From contig CAJKQX010000006.1 of the NCBI GenBank assembly GCA_905202125.1, forward strand, positions 1 to 53,647: a stretch of 53,647 nucleotides of DNA. The letters are read 5' to 3'. Below the pieces are notes generated by a model that saw only the letters and a list, made by a program, of their open reading frames with translations, was not told the DNA's origin and made no database searches. The DNA is from an uncultured Prevotella sp. GTDB taxonomy: Bacteria > Bacteroidota > Bacteroidia > Bacteroidales > Bacteroidaceae. Below, one piece after another: positions 1-9,483 of the stretch. The stretch's first letter is position 1, and each line of letters starts with the position of its first letter. The translations under genes and the position numbers were made by a program.

Positions 1-18
1 TGTTGCGGCCGCAAGAAG

Positions 19-141
19 ACCCTCCGCAAGAAGACCTGTATCTTGACATACAATCAATCCATACCTGGACGAAATAAATTCAAGTCATTCTCCCCTTGCG
101 GCCGCAACAGGTTGCGGCCCTACACCCATCGATCATGATTC
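19..141. repeat. 123-bp direct repeat, copy 1
   Basis: This stretch recurs almost base for base at 20054-20177. The copies differ by a few substitutions and one 1-nt indel (for example CATTCT here against CAATGAC there). It contains a short internal duplication (CGCAAGAAGACC) and ends in the REP-like palindrome at 95-125. The remaining 142-340 up to the first gene shows a possible promoter -7 box and nothing else I recognise. The two copies bracket the GH127 gene, the galactan locus and the two envelope genes. Confidence 0.9.
95..125. repeat. REP-like palindrome (TTGCGGCCGCAA type)
   Basis: TTGCGGCCGCAA, itself self-complementary, is followed by CAGG and then TTGCGGCCCTAC, so the element can form a hairpin GGCCGCAA-cagg-TTGCGGCC. 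The same core recurs at 20132-20162, 36617-36638, 36739-36767 and, diverged, 52763-52802. A partial copy lies at 2-13. No REP-associated transposase (RAYT) gene is visible in the window. Confidence 0.8.
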
Positions 142-252
142 CAGGTTCCGCAAGAACCATACATGATGTCAGATATGAATGTCCCTTTGACCAAATCATG
201 ACAGATGTATCGAAAAACCGGGTGAAATCATGGCTCATTGATTTTTTATTAC

Positions 253-260
253 TAACTTTG
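253..260 (+). promoter_or_regulatory. Possible -7 box for the GH127 gene
   Basis: TAACTTTG matches the Bacteroidetes -7 consensus TAnnTTTG and lies 80 nt before the start codon at 341. No TTTG -33 element is found at the expected spacing, so this is a weak call. Confidence 0.4.
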
Positions 261-340
261 ACGACAATTATAGTTTCACACCCACCAACGAAGCAAAATA
301 TAAAATCATAAACAAACATAAACAATAACAATCAACAACA

Positions 341-2401
341 ATGAACAAACTATTTGCTGTGACCCTTTTGGCTGCCGCATGGATATGGCCTACCCTCAAC
401 GCCCATGCCGCCCGCCCGCTGGTTTCACAAGATTCCCGGCCCTCCCAAACCCTCTACCCCAACTCCCTCGCCCCTCTCGCCCCCAAGCCTTACATCGAGC
501 TACCTCTCGGTAGTATCAAGGCCCGCGGATGGCTCTTCGAGATGCTCGACCGCCAACGCAAGGGTGCCACCGGACAGATGGACACCCTCTATCCCGAGGT
601 GATGGGGCCGCGCAACGGATGGCTCGGTGGCGATGGCGACCAGTGGGAGCGTGGTCCCTACTGGATAGACGGTCTGCTGCCGCTGGCATACCTCCTCGAC
701 GACAATGACCTGAAGAAGAAGGTGCAGCCCTGGATAGAATGGACCCTCAAGAGCCAGCGCTCCGACGGTTATTTCGGTCCGGCGAAGGATTATTCCTACG
801 AGCCGGGACTGCAGCGCGACAACTCGGCCGACTGGTGGCCGCGCATGGTGCTGCTCAAGATCATGCAGCAATACTACTCGGCCACGTCCGACAAGCGTGT
901 CATCGATTTCATGACCCGCTATTTCCGCTATCAGCTCGCGCAACTGCCCAAGACTCCGCTCGGCCACTGGACATTCTGGGCCACATACCGCGGCGGCGAC
1001 AACCTCCAGGCCGTGTACTGGCTCTACAACATCACGGGCGACAAGTTCCTGCTCGAACTGGCCGACATCATACACAAACAGACCCACGACTTCACTCACA
1101 TGTTCCTCGAGACCGACGACCTGCAGCGCTTCAACACCATCCACTGCGTCAACCTGGCTCAGGGTCTGAAAGAGCCTGTCATCTATTATCAGCATCATCA
1201 CGACCGGCGCTATCTCGACGCCGTGAAGAAAGGCCTCGCCGACATACGCCGCTACAACGGACAGGCGCAGGGCATGTTCGGCGGCGATGAGAATCTGCAC
1301 GGCAATGACCATACGCAGGGATCGGAGCTGTGTTCTGCCGTCGAACTGATGTTCTCGCTCGAGAAGATGATCGAGATCACGGGCGACATCGCCATGACCG
1401 ACCATCTCGAGCGCATAGCCTTCAACGCTCTGCCTACTCAGGTGAGCGACGATTTCATGCACAAACAGTATTTCCAGCAGCCCAACCAGGTGACGGCCAC
1501 TCGCCACGGACGCAATTTCTACGTCAATTTCGACCATAGCGGCACCGACATCGTCTTCGGTTCGTGCTCGGGATTCCCCTGCTGCTTCTCCAACATGCAC
1601 CAGGGATGGCCCAAGTTCGTGCAGAGTCTGTGGTACGCCACTCCCGACGGCGGACTGGCAGCGATGGCCTACTCGCCCTCGGCCGTGACGGCCCGTGTGG
1701 CCGGCGGCACCTCTGTCACCATTGAGGAGCAGACCGTCTATCCTATGGACGACCTCATCATGTTCGACCTCCACATCGCCGACAAGAAAGCCGAGGCCGC
1801 ATTCCCGCTCCATCTGCGTGTGCCGGGATGGTGCCACGGTGCCATCATCACTGTCAACGGCGAACCATGCGAAGAAACCAAAGCCGGCTCGATGGCCGTT
1901 ATCAATCGCACATGGAAGGATGGCGACCGCGTGATGTTGCGCCTGCCCATGCGAATCACCACCAGCGAGTGGACCGACGCACAGGCTGTGGCCGTGGAGC
2001 GCGGACCGCTGGTCTATGCACTGAAGATGGAAGAGAAATGGGAGAAGAAGACGCTCACGGGAGACGAGAAGACGCAGTTTGGCGACTCCTACTACGAGGT
2101 GACGTCATCCTCGCCGTGGAACTACGCGCTGCTGGCCAATCCTCTGCGCGACCCCAACCGCAACTGCTCGCTCCACATCAACCCCGACAAGCAGCACGCC
2201 ACCTATTTCTGGAACGTGGACAACGCACCCATTGAGATCCGCGTCAAGGCCAAGCGCATCGACTCATGGCAGATGTACAACGGTTCGGCCGGACCGCTTC
2301 CTTTCTCCACACATCAGAGCGGCAACCCCGTTGAGGAGATAACCCTCATACCTTACGGATGCACCACCCTCCGCATCTCCGAGTTCCCCACCGTGTGGTG
2401 A
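341..2401 (+). CDS. GH127-like secreted beta-L-arabinofuranosidase (DUF1680)
   Basis: A 686-residue secreted enzyme of the DUF1680/GH127 type, which removes terminal beta-L-arabinofuranosyl residues through a zinc-bound cysteine nucleophile. The N-terminus is a type I signal peptide with a likely cut after NAHA (about residue 23). The (alpha/alpha) barrel body spans about 60-480 and a beta-sandwich region follows to the C-terminus. The expected metal and nucleophile residues are seen: Glu-x-Cys at E329/C331 and the adjacent pair C414/C415; E317 in GGDEN may be the acid/base. Related families (GH146) share this fold, so substrate is uncertain. The gene is convergent with the galactan locus and separated from it by two hairpins. 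Arabinose-decorated galactans are common in pectin, so a partnership with that locus is plausible but is inference. Confidence 0.8.
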   Translation: MNKLFAVTLLAAAWIWPTLNAHAARPLVSQDSRPSQTLYPNSLAPLAPKPYIELPLGSIKARGWLFEMLDRQRKGATGQMDTLYPEVMGPRNGWLGGDGDQWERGPYWIDGLLPLAYLLDDNDLKKKVQPWIEWTLKSQRSDGYFGPAKDYSYEPGLQRDNSADWWPRMVLLKIMQQYYSATSDKRVIDFMTRYFRYQLAQLPKTPLGHWTFWATYRGGDNLQAVYWLYNITGDKFLLELADIIHKQTHDFTHMFLETDDLQRFNTIHCVNLAQGLKEPVIYYQHHHDRRYLDAVKKGLADIRRYNGQAQGMFGGDENLHGNDHTQGSELCSAVELMFSLEKMIEITGDIAMTDHLERIAFNALPTQVSDDFMHKQYFQQPNQVTATRHGRNFYVNFDHSGTDIVFGSCSGFPCCFSNMHQGWPKFVQSLWYATPDGGLAAMAYSPSAVTARVAGGTSVTIEEQTVYPMDDLIMFDLHIADKKAEAAFPLHLRVPGWCHGAIITVNGEPCEETKAGSMAVINRTWKDGDRVMLRLPMRITTSEWTDAQAVAVERGPLVYALKMEEKWEKKTLTGDEKTQFGDSYYEVTSSSPWNYALLANPLRDPNRNCSLHINPDKQHATYFWNVDNAPIEIRVKAKRIDSWQMYNGSAGPLPFSTHQSGNPVEEITLIPYGCTTLRISEFPTVW

Positions 2402-2438
2402 TAACCACCGGTGGCGCCCCAAAAAAAATAAAATAATC

Positions 2439-2491
2439 ATCAGAACGGCAATCAGTACAAATATAAGATTTGTGACAATTGCCGTTCTGAT
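2439..2491. terminator. Bidirectional terminator between GH127 and GH2 genes
   Basis: A perfect 14-bp stem (ATCAGAACGGCAAT with ATTGCCGTTCTGAT) encloses a second 6-bp stem (ACAAAT/ATTTGT). On the + side it is followed by TTTGTTTG. On the - side it is followed by a run rich in T (complement of 2416-2438). It sits between the convergent genes ending at 2401 and 2599. Confidence 0.85.
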
Positions 2492-2538
2492 TTTGTTTGG
2501 GATAAAAATGCATAGGGTGGGTTTTATCATAATAAAAA

Positions 2539-2567
2539 TCGGGAAACCGACAGACTCGATTTCCCGA
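2539..2567 (-). terminator. Rho-independent terminator of the galactan operon
   Basis: The 8-bp stem TCGGGAAA/TTTCCCGA is followed on the minus strand by TTTTTATT. It lies 32 nt beyond the GH2 stop codon, so it probably ends the susC-to-GH2 transcript. Confidence 0.75.
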
Positions 2568-2598
2568 AACAATCCCAATACAATCAGATACCCTATAA

Positions 2599-5040
2599 TC
2601 AGTTTTTCACATCAATCGTGATTTTCTGTGCTTTCACCCCTTTGGCCGATGCGCTGAAAGTGATGGTGCCTTCGCTCTTGCCGCTCCGCACTATGGCTGT
2701 GGCGGCACCGCTGAACAATCTCATTTCCGGCCGGTGGAAGGGCATGACGCATGTCGGGTCGCCATTGGCCGTGGCCTCGAACGAGCCTGCGCCCGTGACG
2801 GCAAACTTGACCGGTCGGTTGTCCGCAGGCACTATGTTGCCATCCTTGTCGGCCACTTGCACAGTGATATACACGAGGTCGTCGCCATTGGCCGCCAGAG
2901 TCTTCCTGTCGGGCGTGAGCACCAGATGATGCGGTTTGCCGGCCGTCCTCACTATCTTCTCCGCAGCCTTGCGGCCGTCGGCATCGTAGGCCACCACCTT
3001 GAGTTCGCCCGGCTCATACACCGTCTCGTTCCACATCAGTCGGTAGCGCGTCTGCAGTGTCGAGTTGTTCTTCTCCCTGACGCCCTGACTCTTGCCGTTG
3101 ATGAAGAGCTCGGCCTTAGGATAGGATGTGTACACGAACACGGGCGTGGTCTGCCCCTCGCGTCCCGGCCAGTTCCAGTGGGGGAGTATGTGGAGCGTGG
3201 CTTCATCCTTGTTCCACTGCGAGCGATAGAGATAATACCTGTCTTTGGGCAGCGACGCCAGGTCGATGATGCCGAACACCGAGCTGTGGCTGGGCCATGC
3301 GTCGGTGTCGTAGGGCGACGGCTCGCCCAGATAGTCGAATCCCGTCCATACGAACTGTCCCATCACCCACGGCTGTTCGTCCATGTAGAAATCGATGTCG
3401 GGAGTGTTGGACCAGTCGCATGTCTCGTTGTCGTAGCCCGACGACTGGTTGTCGGGATGCAGCACCGCGTTGTGCTCCTTCTCAAACGACACGGGAAAAT
3501 GATACACACCCCTCGACGACACCGTCGATGCCGTCTCCGATCCGAGTATCATCTTCTGTGGCAGTTTCTTGTAAGCATCAAGATAAAATTGCGGTTTGTA
3601 GTTGAATCCCGGGATATCCAGCGAGGCGGCGAACCCATTGTCGAGCACCGAGCCTATCTGGTCCATGCCGCAGGTGACGGGCCGCGTGGGGTCGAGTGCA
3701 TGGACCAGGTCCTGAAGCATAGTCAGTTCGGCCACGCCGTCGGGTCCCCACTGGCTGGGCACCTCGTTGCCTATCGACCACATCACCACCGACGGACTGT
3801 TGCGATAATGCTTCACCATGTCCGTCACGTCCCTCACTGCCCACTCCTTGAAGCAGGCGCCGTAGCCGTTTGGCGATTTGGGCCGGAAGCTCCAGTCGTC
3901 GAAGGGCTCAATCATGAGCATCATGCCAAGCTCGTCGCACAGCTCCACCAGTTCGGGTGCCGGCATGTTGTGGGATGTCCTTATGGCGTTGGCACCCATG
4001 TTCTTGAGCAGTTCTATCTGATGGCGCAGGGCCGACCTGTTGACAGCCGCGCCGAGAGGTCCGAGGTCATGATGATTGCACACACCTCTGAACTTGGTGG
4101 ACACGCCGTTGAGGAAGAATCCTTCTTCGGGTATGTATTCTATCTTCCGCACACCGAATCGCGTCGAGTAACTGTCGACAGTCTGTCCACCGCGTCTGAC
4201 AGTGGTGCGGGCCGTGTACAGCTGCGGGCTCCCGGGGCTCCACAGCTCGGGCCGCGCGATGAGAAAATTCTGCACGTGTCTCTGTCCGTGCGCCACGTAT
4301 GGTGCATCGTTGACAGCCACCACCTTGCCCTCGGGCGACACTATCTCCGTCGTCACGTCTATCTTCTCGCCCTTCGCGGCCCCCGTGATGTCCATCTCCA
4401 GACGTACCGAGGCCTTGTCCGTGGAGACGAAAGGTGTGGTCACATACGTGCCCCATGTGGAGATGTGCACCCTGTGGGTATTGACCACGTTCACATTGCG
4501 ATACAGACCAGCACCGGGATACCAGCGCGATGCCCGCTCATAGTTCTCCAGTTCCACCACCATGTCGTTGAGGCCGGGTACCACGGCGGCAGTCACATCG
4601 GCCCAAAACGAAGCATATCCGTAAGGGCGCCGGGCCACCTCGCGGCCATTCACCTTGACATGGGCATTGCTCATGGCACCGTCGAAGACGAGCGTGATGC
4701 ACCGGTCGGTGGTGTCGGCTATCTCAAAAGAGGTGCGATAGGTGCCCTGACCGATGAACGGCAGACCGCCCGTGCGTCCCGTCTTCACCGTCTCCTCCTT
4801 CTCGCCGTTCTGCTCCACGGCCACGGTCTGAAGGTCGTTGTTGCGGTCGAAGGGTCCGTATATGGCCCAGTCGTGCGGCACCCTGACCTCCTGCCACCGG
4901 GTGGCGGCAGATGGCCGTCCCTCGGTGAAGAGCCATCCGTCGTGCAGTGTGGTGACTGATCTCTGTGCCTGCACATCGACGGCGGCGGCCCACAGCAGAG
5001 CCGGCACCATCGACAATGAGTATTTAGCGATACTGTTCAT
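2599..5040 (-). CDS. GH2 beta-galactosidase of the galactan locus
   Basis: An 813-residue family 2 glycoside hydrolase. A signal peptide (cut after VQA, about residue 25) sends it to the periplasm. Domain order: sugar-binding jelly roll (about 28-200), Ig-like domain (205-300), TIM barrel (310-600), DUF4982-type domain (about 630-705), and a C-terminal invasin-like Ig domain (about 715-805). The acid/base is E426 in GNEVP and the nucleophile E502 in GSETAS. It is the last gene of the operon, starting 2 nt after the GH53 stop codon, so translation is probably coupled. Given the GH53 neighbour it most likely releases galactose from the non-reducing end of beta-1,4-galacto-oligosaccharides. GH2 enzymes can also be beta-glucuronidases or mannosidases; the context favours galactosidase. 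Confidence 0.9.
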   Translation of the reverse strand: MNSIAKYSLSMVPALLWAAAVDVQAQRSVTTLHDGWLFTEGRPSAATRWQEVRVPHDWAIYGPFDRNNDLQTVAVEQNGEKEETVKTGRTGGLPFIGQGTYRTSFEIADTTDRCITLVFDGAMSNAHVKVNGREVARRPYGYASFWADVTAAVVPGLNDMVVELENYERASRWYPGAGLYRNVNVVNTHRVHISTWGTYVTTPFVSTDKASVRLEMDITGAAKGEKIDVTTEIVSPEGKVVAVNDAPYVAHGQRHVQNFLIARPELWSPGSPQLYTARTTVRRGGQTVDSYSTRFGVRKIEYIPEEGFFLNGVSTKFRGVCNHHDLGPLGAAVNRSALRHQIELLKNMGANAIRTSHNMPAPELVELCDELGMMLMIEPFDDWSFRPKSPNGYGACFKEWAVRDVTDMVKHYRNSPSVVMWSIGNEVPSQWGPDGVAELTMLQDLVHALDPTRPVTCGMDQIGSVLDNGFAASLDIPGFNYKPQFYLDAYKKLPQKMILGSETASTVSSRGVYHFPVSFEKEHNAVLHPDNQSSGYDNETCDWSNTPDIDFYMDEQPWVMGQFVWTGFDYLGEPSPYDTDAWPSHSSVFGIIDLASLPKDRYYLYRSQWNKDEATLHILPHWNWPGREGQTTPVFVYTSYPKAELFINGKSQGVREKNNSTLQTRYRLMWNETVYEPGELKVVAYDADGRKAAEKIVRTAGKPHHLVLTPDRKTLAANGDDLVYITVQVADKDGNIVPADNRPVKFAVTGAGSFEATANGDPTCVMPFHRPEMRLFSGAATAIVRSGKSEGTITFSASAKGVKAQKITIDVKN

Positions 5041-5042
5041 CC

Positions 5043-6107
5043 TTATTTGTCTTTAAAGGCATCGAGCGCCACGGTGGGAGCACCGTTGTCGAAACAACCG
5101 AGATTGTAACCGTTGTTGTAACCGTCCGGAGCCTCGGGTTCCCAATAGAATATGCCCTCCACGTCGGTGGCCATCATCTTCTTTATCAGTTGGTTGCACA
5201 GCTCGCCCTGATCGTAGGGCATGCCTATCTCGCATATCATGACCGGTTTGCCGTATTTCTGCTTCACGTGTTTGATGTTGGCTATGCAGTCATCAGCTAC
5301 CTTCTGCCATCCGCCGGTCTCGCCCTGCTGTTCGGCCCAGTAGGGATAAAGCGACATGCCTATCATGTCGTACTTGCCGCCGTTGCGTTCGAGTATGTCA
5401 AACATCCTGTCGTAGGCCCACTGGTTGTTGCCACCGTCGAGATGCACTATCACCTTTGCCTCCGGGAATACGGCCTTCACGGCGTCGTAGCCGGCATTGT
5501 TGAGTGCCGTCAGTTGTACGGGATTGTCCACCGAGCCCACGGGCAGCATCATGCCGGGAGTGGTCTCGTTGCCCACCTGCACCCATTCGGGCGTCACGCC
5601 GGCCTTTTGGAGAGCCGTGAGAGTCACGTTCACGTGATTGGCGACGGCCTTTGTCAATTCCTCGAACGAGAGGTTCTGCCATGCCTCGGGCATGTTCTGA
5701 TTGCCCGGGTCGGCCCATGTGTCGGAGAAATGGAAGTCTATCATCGTCCTCAGACCGAGGCGTTCGGCCCGACGGGCTTTGAGCACCACGTCGTCGATGC
5801 TGTTCCATCCGTCCTTAGGGTTCACCCATACGCGCAGACGTATCGAGTTGACCCCGCAGTAGTCGCGCAGCAGACGCATGCACTCCATCTCCTGACGCTC
5901 CTCGCCGGGAGTGTAGAATTTGAGTCCTTCGGCCTCCATCTGTGTGATCCAGCTGACGTCTGCGCCACGTGCAAACCCTGTTTCCTTCACTGTTGTGGTG
6001 TTGTCGTCCTGTCTCGGATTGGTGACAGGTCCGTCTTCTTCCGAGCACGAACCGCAGAAGATGGCTGCGGAGAGTGCCAGAGCGGATAATATCGTTGTCA
6101 TTTTCAT
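5043..6107 (-). CDS. GH53 endo-beta-1,4-galactanase lipoprotein
   Basis: A 354-residue arabinogalactan endo-beta-1,4-galactanase. I start it at 6107 (MKMTTILS), because a lipoprotein signal begins there (AIFCGSC lipobox, Cys at about residue 20); an in-frame extension to 6242 would place 45 unlikely residues ahead of it and overlap the upstream gene. M3 at 6101 is an alternative start. One TIM barrel covers about residues 45-350. The acid/base is E181 in VGNETTPG and the nucleophile E293 in CEIGMP, both in family-typical context. As a likely surface lipoprotein it would cut galactan into oligosaccharides for the SusCD pair encoded just upstream. It lies 31 nt after the SusE-like gene and 2 nt before the GH2 gene. 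Confidence 0.93.
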   Translation of the reverse strand: MKMTTILSALALSAAIFCGSCSEEDGPVTNPRQDDNTTTVKETGFARGADVSWITQMEAEGLKFYTPGEERQEMECMRLLRDYCGVNSIRLRVWVNPKDGWNSIDDVVLKARRAERLGLRTMIDFHFSDTWADPGNQNMPEAWQNLSFEELTKAVANHVNVTLTALQKAGVTPEWVQVGNETTPGMMLPVGSVDNPVQLTALNNAGYDAVKAVFPEAKVIVHLDGGNNQWAYDRMFDILERNGGKYDMIGMSLYPYWAEQQGETGGWQKVADDCIANIKHVKQKYGKPVMICEIGMPYDQGELCNQLIKKMMATDVEGIFYWEPEAPDGYNNGYNLGCFDNGAPTVALDAFKDK

Positions 6108-6138
6108 TGATCTTTTTTTTAAATGATTGATGTGTTTT

Positions 6139-7848
6139 TTATTTGAGGGAATAAGAATATGTCTGCGTACCCAGATCCACTCTGAGGACATAAGTCTCGC
6201 CCACGGTGAGGGCATTGTCGCCGTCAAATCCGGTGGTGGCATCGGAGTGGCCCAGCTTCAGGTTGCCGTCAGCGCCGCCGAAGAAGAGGCTCCAGTCTCC
6301 GTTGATGAGCACCTTCACGCCCCAGGGTGTCTCTTTCTCCTTCACAAATTCGGCCGTGAACACCTCGGGATTGTCGGCCGACTGCACCATCTCGTGCTCC
6401 GACCAGTCGTCGTTGAGACCGGTGAAGGTCACCCTCTCCACTTTGGTGAGCTGATAGGTCATGCCCTTCATGCTGAAATCCATCACGTACAGACCTTTCT
6501 CCGGAGCCGGGATGTTGCCGTCGGTGTCGGCCACGACCAGACCTCCGCCGAGCGCCGTGGCTCCGTCGGCAGCCTTGTAGGCCGCTTTCCATTCGGGCTG
6601 TGTGTAGGCGCGGTAGCCCCACTCGGAGTCTATCCATTGCGCACCGCCGTAAGACAATGTGGACTCATCGTAGAGAGAGATGTAATCGTTGAAACCTACC
6701 CAGTTGACGATGCCCGAGAAATAGAGGCGCTGTTCGGCCTCGGGTTCGGGCGCAGCCTCTCCCGCGGCGATGGTCCATGCCAACGGGTTGGACAGGTCGA
6801 GCACGAGAGTGGTCTCTCCGGCCGGCATACTGACGGTGATGCCCGATGCCGTCTGACCGAATGTCAGGTTCCCGGCAGTGCCTCCGAAGGCTACACTCTG
6901 CTCTATGGCCGGTCCCATGTCGGTAGTCTCACGGTTGTACAGACTGCCCTTGCCGCTCACGGTGATGGTGACGGTCGATGCCGACGGCAGGTTCACGGGC
7001 AGCGTCCACCGGTTGGATTTCATGTTGTAAGTCATCTCGCCGTTGATGTCGCCTGCCACGGTGAGGTTGTCGATATGGAGCGCGCTCCACCAACCCTCGT
7101 TCGTGTTGACTGTGGTGAAATAGCATCCTGCGGGATCGGGGAACCAGAAATTCCAGTGGTTGTCGTCCGAAGAGGCATAGAATGTCTTGCCGTCCTCGCC
7201 GGTATTGCCCCATACCATGTTGTTGGCCTCGCGCAACCACCAGTTGGTCCATCCGTTCACACCCATGAATCCCGTGTACACGCCGTTCTCTTCGGGCGAA
7301 GCGAGCGTCGTGGAGGTCTCGTTGCGGTCACGGTCGAGCATTGTGGCCAGGATGAGGCGCAGACGATAGGGTTGCACCATGACCTTGAGCGTGTTGGTGT
7401 ATGTCGCCGACATATTGGCGGCCAGGACCGACTTGATTCTTATATATAAAGGTGATTTCACGTCGGCCTCAAATCCCATACGGCCCAGCAATGAGTTCAG
7501 CTCCTCGCTCAGAAACTGACGCGAGCGCACACCCTTGTCCACGGTGACGTCCATTGTGGTCGAGAACGATTCGTCCTTCGACAGTTGTATCGTTTCGACA
7601 GCCGCGTTGACCGGAGCCTGAAGATGTGTGTCGCTGAGCGATATCTTGCCGTCGCCGCTCCAGTAGACGGTCATGGCCAGGGCCATAGGATTGTCGGGAG
7701 TCAATATGATTTCGCCCGATGCGCCTCCCAATGACATATCGTCTGAAGGCAGGGCATAGACCGTGTCGAGATCACTGTCGCAGGAAGCGAGACCCAGCGA
7801 CAGCGTCGCGCACAGCAATATCGTTTCAAAAATATTATAGATTTTCAT
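6139..7848 (-). CDS. SusE/SusF-like surface glycan-binding lipoprotein
   Basis: A 569-residue lipoprotein (lipobox LGLASC, Cys23). Residues about 25-140 form a SusE-type N-terminal Ig domain (GGASGEIILTP region). The rest contains repeated starch-binding-like beta domains: three segments resemble one another, each with a WNFW/WSLFFGG-like aromatic patch and ending near a Tyr- or Leu-rich strand (about 215-275, 365-470, 470-569). No catalytic motif is visible. Position directly after SusD, a lipid anchor and the lack of enzyme motifs make it the surface glycan-binding protein of the galactan locus. It begins 9 nt after the SusD stop codon. Ligand specificity is inferred from GH53 and GH2. Confidence 0.85.
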   Translation of the reverse strand: MKIYNIFETILLCATLSLGLASCDSDLDTVYALPSDDMSLGGASGEIILTPDNPMALAMTVYWSGDGKISLSDTHLQAPVNAAVETIQLSKDESFSTTMDVTVDKGVRSRQFLSEELNSLLGRMGFEADVKSPLYIRIKSVLAANMSATYTNTLKVMVQPYRLRLILATMLDRDRNETSTTLASPEENGVYTGFMGVNGWTNWWLREANNMVWGNTGEDGKTFYASSDDNHWNFWFPDPAGCYFTTVNTNEGWWSALHIDNLTVAGDINGEMTYNMKSNRWTLPVNLPSASTVTITVSGKGSLYNRETTDMGPAIEQSVAFGGTAGNLTFGQTASGITVSMPAGETTLVLDLSNPLAWTIAAGEAAPEPEAEQRLYFSGIVNWVGFNDYISLYDESTLSYGGAQWIDSEWGYRAYTQPEWKAAYKAADGATALGGGLVVADTDGNIPAPEKGLYVMDFSMKGMTYQLTKVERVTFTGLNDDWSEHEMVQSADNPEVFTAEFVKEKETPWGVKVLINGDWSLFFGGADGNLKLGHSDATTGFDGDNALTVGETYVLRVDLGTQTYSYSLK

Positions 7849-7857
7849 AATCGGTTA

Positions 7858-9471
7858 TCAGTATTGAGGGTTCTTTAAATTAGGATTGGCATTGAGGTCG
7901 GTGTCGGGGATGGGGTAGATGTTGAATTTATCGTTGACCGAACGGCCGTCCAGCACGCCGCCCTTCCACTGCCAGATGTACTCATCCGACGTGAACTTGC
8001 CGAAACGTATGAGGTCTGTGCGTCGCACCGACTCAAGATAAAGCTCGCGGGCACGTTCGTCGAGGATGAAGTCGAGGGTGAAATCCCGGTCGGCTATCTT
8101 GCCGCTCTCGTCGCCCTTGTATGCGCGCAGACGCACATCGTTGACCAGATCGAGCGCCTCGGAGCGCGAGATGCCCGCACCGCCGCGCAGATAGGCCTCG
8201 GCCGCCATGAGATAGACGTCGGCCAGACGCATCATCGGGTAGTCGGTGGAGCAGCCTGTCGCAGCCGAGTTGGAGGCTGCCACACCATCATCGGTGAGGT
8301 TGCTGAATTTCTCGAAGAAATAGCCTTCGGCCTGATTGTCTATCGGTCCGGTGAAATATTGTTCCTGACCGTCGGTGTAGAACATGGCGCGGCTGTCGGC
8401 CGTATTGGTCACATCGCCGAACTTGGCGGCCATCTCTCCGCGGGCACGAAACATACCCCATCCGCTGGTCAGACCGTACTTGGCAGGATCCTGCGAGCTG
8501 GAGTTGCCGCACGAGCCGCACACCAGATAGGTGCCGCCGCCCCATGTGACGGATGTCGTGGCGTCGCATACCAGGGCGAAGAGTATCTCGTGAGAGCGTT
8601 TGTGGTTGTCGGCGTTGAAGAGTTTGGCATAGTCGGGCTCAAGATAATAAGCCGGATTGGCAATCACCTTGTGGCAAGCCGTGACGCACTCCGTATAGTA
8701 TTTCGTGTCCGCCTGTCCGCGATAGACGGCGCTGTTGAGATAGAGACGCGCCAGGAGAGTCCATGCCGTAGCCTTGCATGCACGGCCATACTCGTTGGTG
8801 TCGGGCAGGGATGTCTCCGCGCCGTCGGCCACGAGGTCCTTGAGCTCGCTCTCGATGAAGTCGAACAGACCCACTCCGTCGTATGCCTCGGGCGTAAAGC
8901 CTGTCACGGGAGTATTCTCGTCCACGTTCGGACCCTGACGGTAGAGGTCGAGCACCATCCAGTAGCTGTATGCCCTCATGAAACGTGCCTCAGAGCGATA
9001 GCTTCTGATGCGGGATTGCTCCTCGGGTGTGAAGCGGGAGATGGCGTTGTCAGAGCAGTTGCGGATGAACTCGTTGCAGAGCGCGATGTTGAAATAGAGC
9101 CAGTAGTAAGTGTCCGACACCCATGCGTCCTTAGCGCTCCAACTGATGTATGTGAGGTCCACGAGATTGTTGCCCGACAGCCATGTGTTGGCCACCTCGT
9201 CGGTAGCGGCTTCCTGAAGGTTGAAGTATCCTCTCGAGAAATCCTGTCCGTTGATGGTGGTCAGGTCGCCGTTGTCGCCTCCCTGTCCCTGTCCGGCAAG
9301 CACGTACGAGGCATATATCTTGGCAAGAACTCTCTCGTAGTTCTCGGCATGCGAATAGACATCACCTGATGTCGTTTCGGTTACGGGCATCTGATTCAGG
9401 TCGTCGGTGCAACTGCTGAGCAACAGTCCGGCTCCCATGACAATGCCGAATATGATATTTATCTTTTTCAT
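7858..9471 (-). CDS. SusD/RagB family nutrient-binding lipoprotein
   Basis: A 537-residue SusD-like lipoprotein (lipobox LLSSC, Cys21). The N-terminal segment NQMPVTETTSGD and the TPR-like region with SYRSEARFMRAYSYW (about 165-185) are hallmarks. So are the late motifs RLADVYLMAAEAYLR (about 420) and a C-terminus of the YPIPDTDLNANPNLKNPQY type. It should cap the SusC barrel on the cell surface and close over oligosaccharides for import. It follows SusC by 12 nt and precedes the SusE-like gene by 9 nt, in a tight operon. Confidence 0.96.
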   Translation of the reverse strand: MKKINIIFGIVMGAGLLLSSCTDDLNQMPVTETTSGDVYSHAENYERVLAKIYASYVLAGQGQGGDNGDLTTINGQDFSRGYFNLQEAATDEVANTWLSGNNLVDLTYISWSAKDAWVSDTYYWLYFNIALCNEFIRNCSDNAISRFTPEEQSRIRSYRSEARFMRAYSYWMVLDLYRQGPNVDENTPVTGFTPEAYDGVGLFDFIESELKDLVADGAETSLPDTNEYGRACKATAWTLLARLYLNSAVYRGQADTKYYTECVTACHKVIANPAYYLEPDYAKLFNADNHKRSHEILFALVCDATTSVTWGGGTYLVCGSCGNSSSQDPAKYGLTSGWGMFRARGEMAAKFGDVTNTADSRAMFYTDGQEQYFTGPIDNQAEGYFFEKFSNLTDDGVAASNSAATGCSTDYPMMRLADVYLMAAEAYLRGGAGISRSEALDLVNDVRLRAYKGDESGKIADRDFTLDFILDERARELYLESVRRTDLIRFGKFTSDEYIWQWKGGVLDGRSVNDKFNIYPIPDTDLNANPNLKNPQY

Positions 9472-9483
9472 TGTTTTATAAAT

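Noticed and set aside
2734..4959. 741-residue + strand frame opposite the GH2 gene
   Set aside because: It is the mirror of a GC-rich real gene: it has no family resemblance or signal, and its amino acid use (His, Arg, Val rich) is the shadow pattern. GH2 is clear on the other strand.
6108..6242. Extended start of the GH53 gene
   Set aside because: The extra 45 residues overlap the end of the SusE-like gene and precede a standard lipoprotein signal that needs to be N-terminal.
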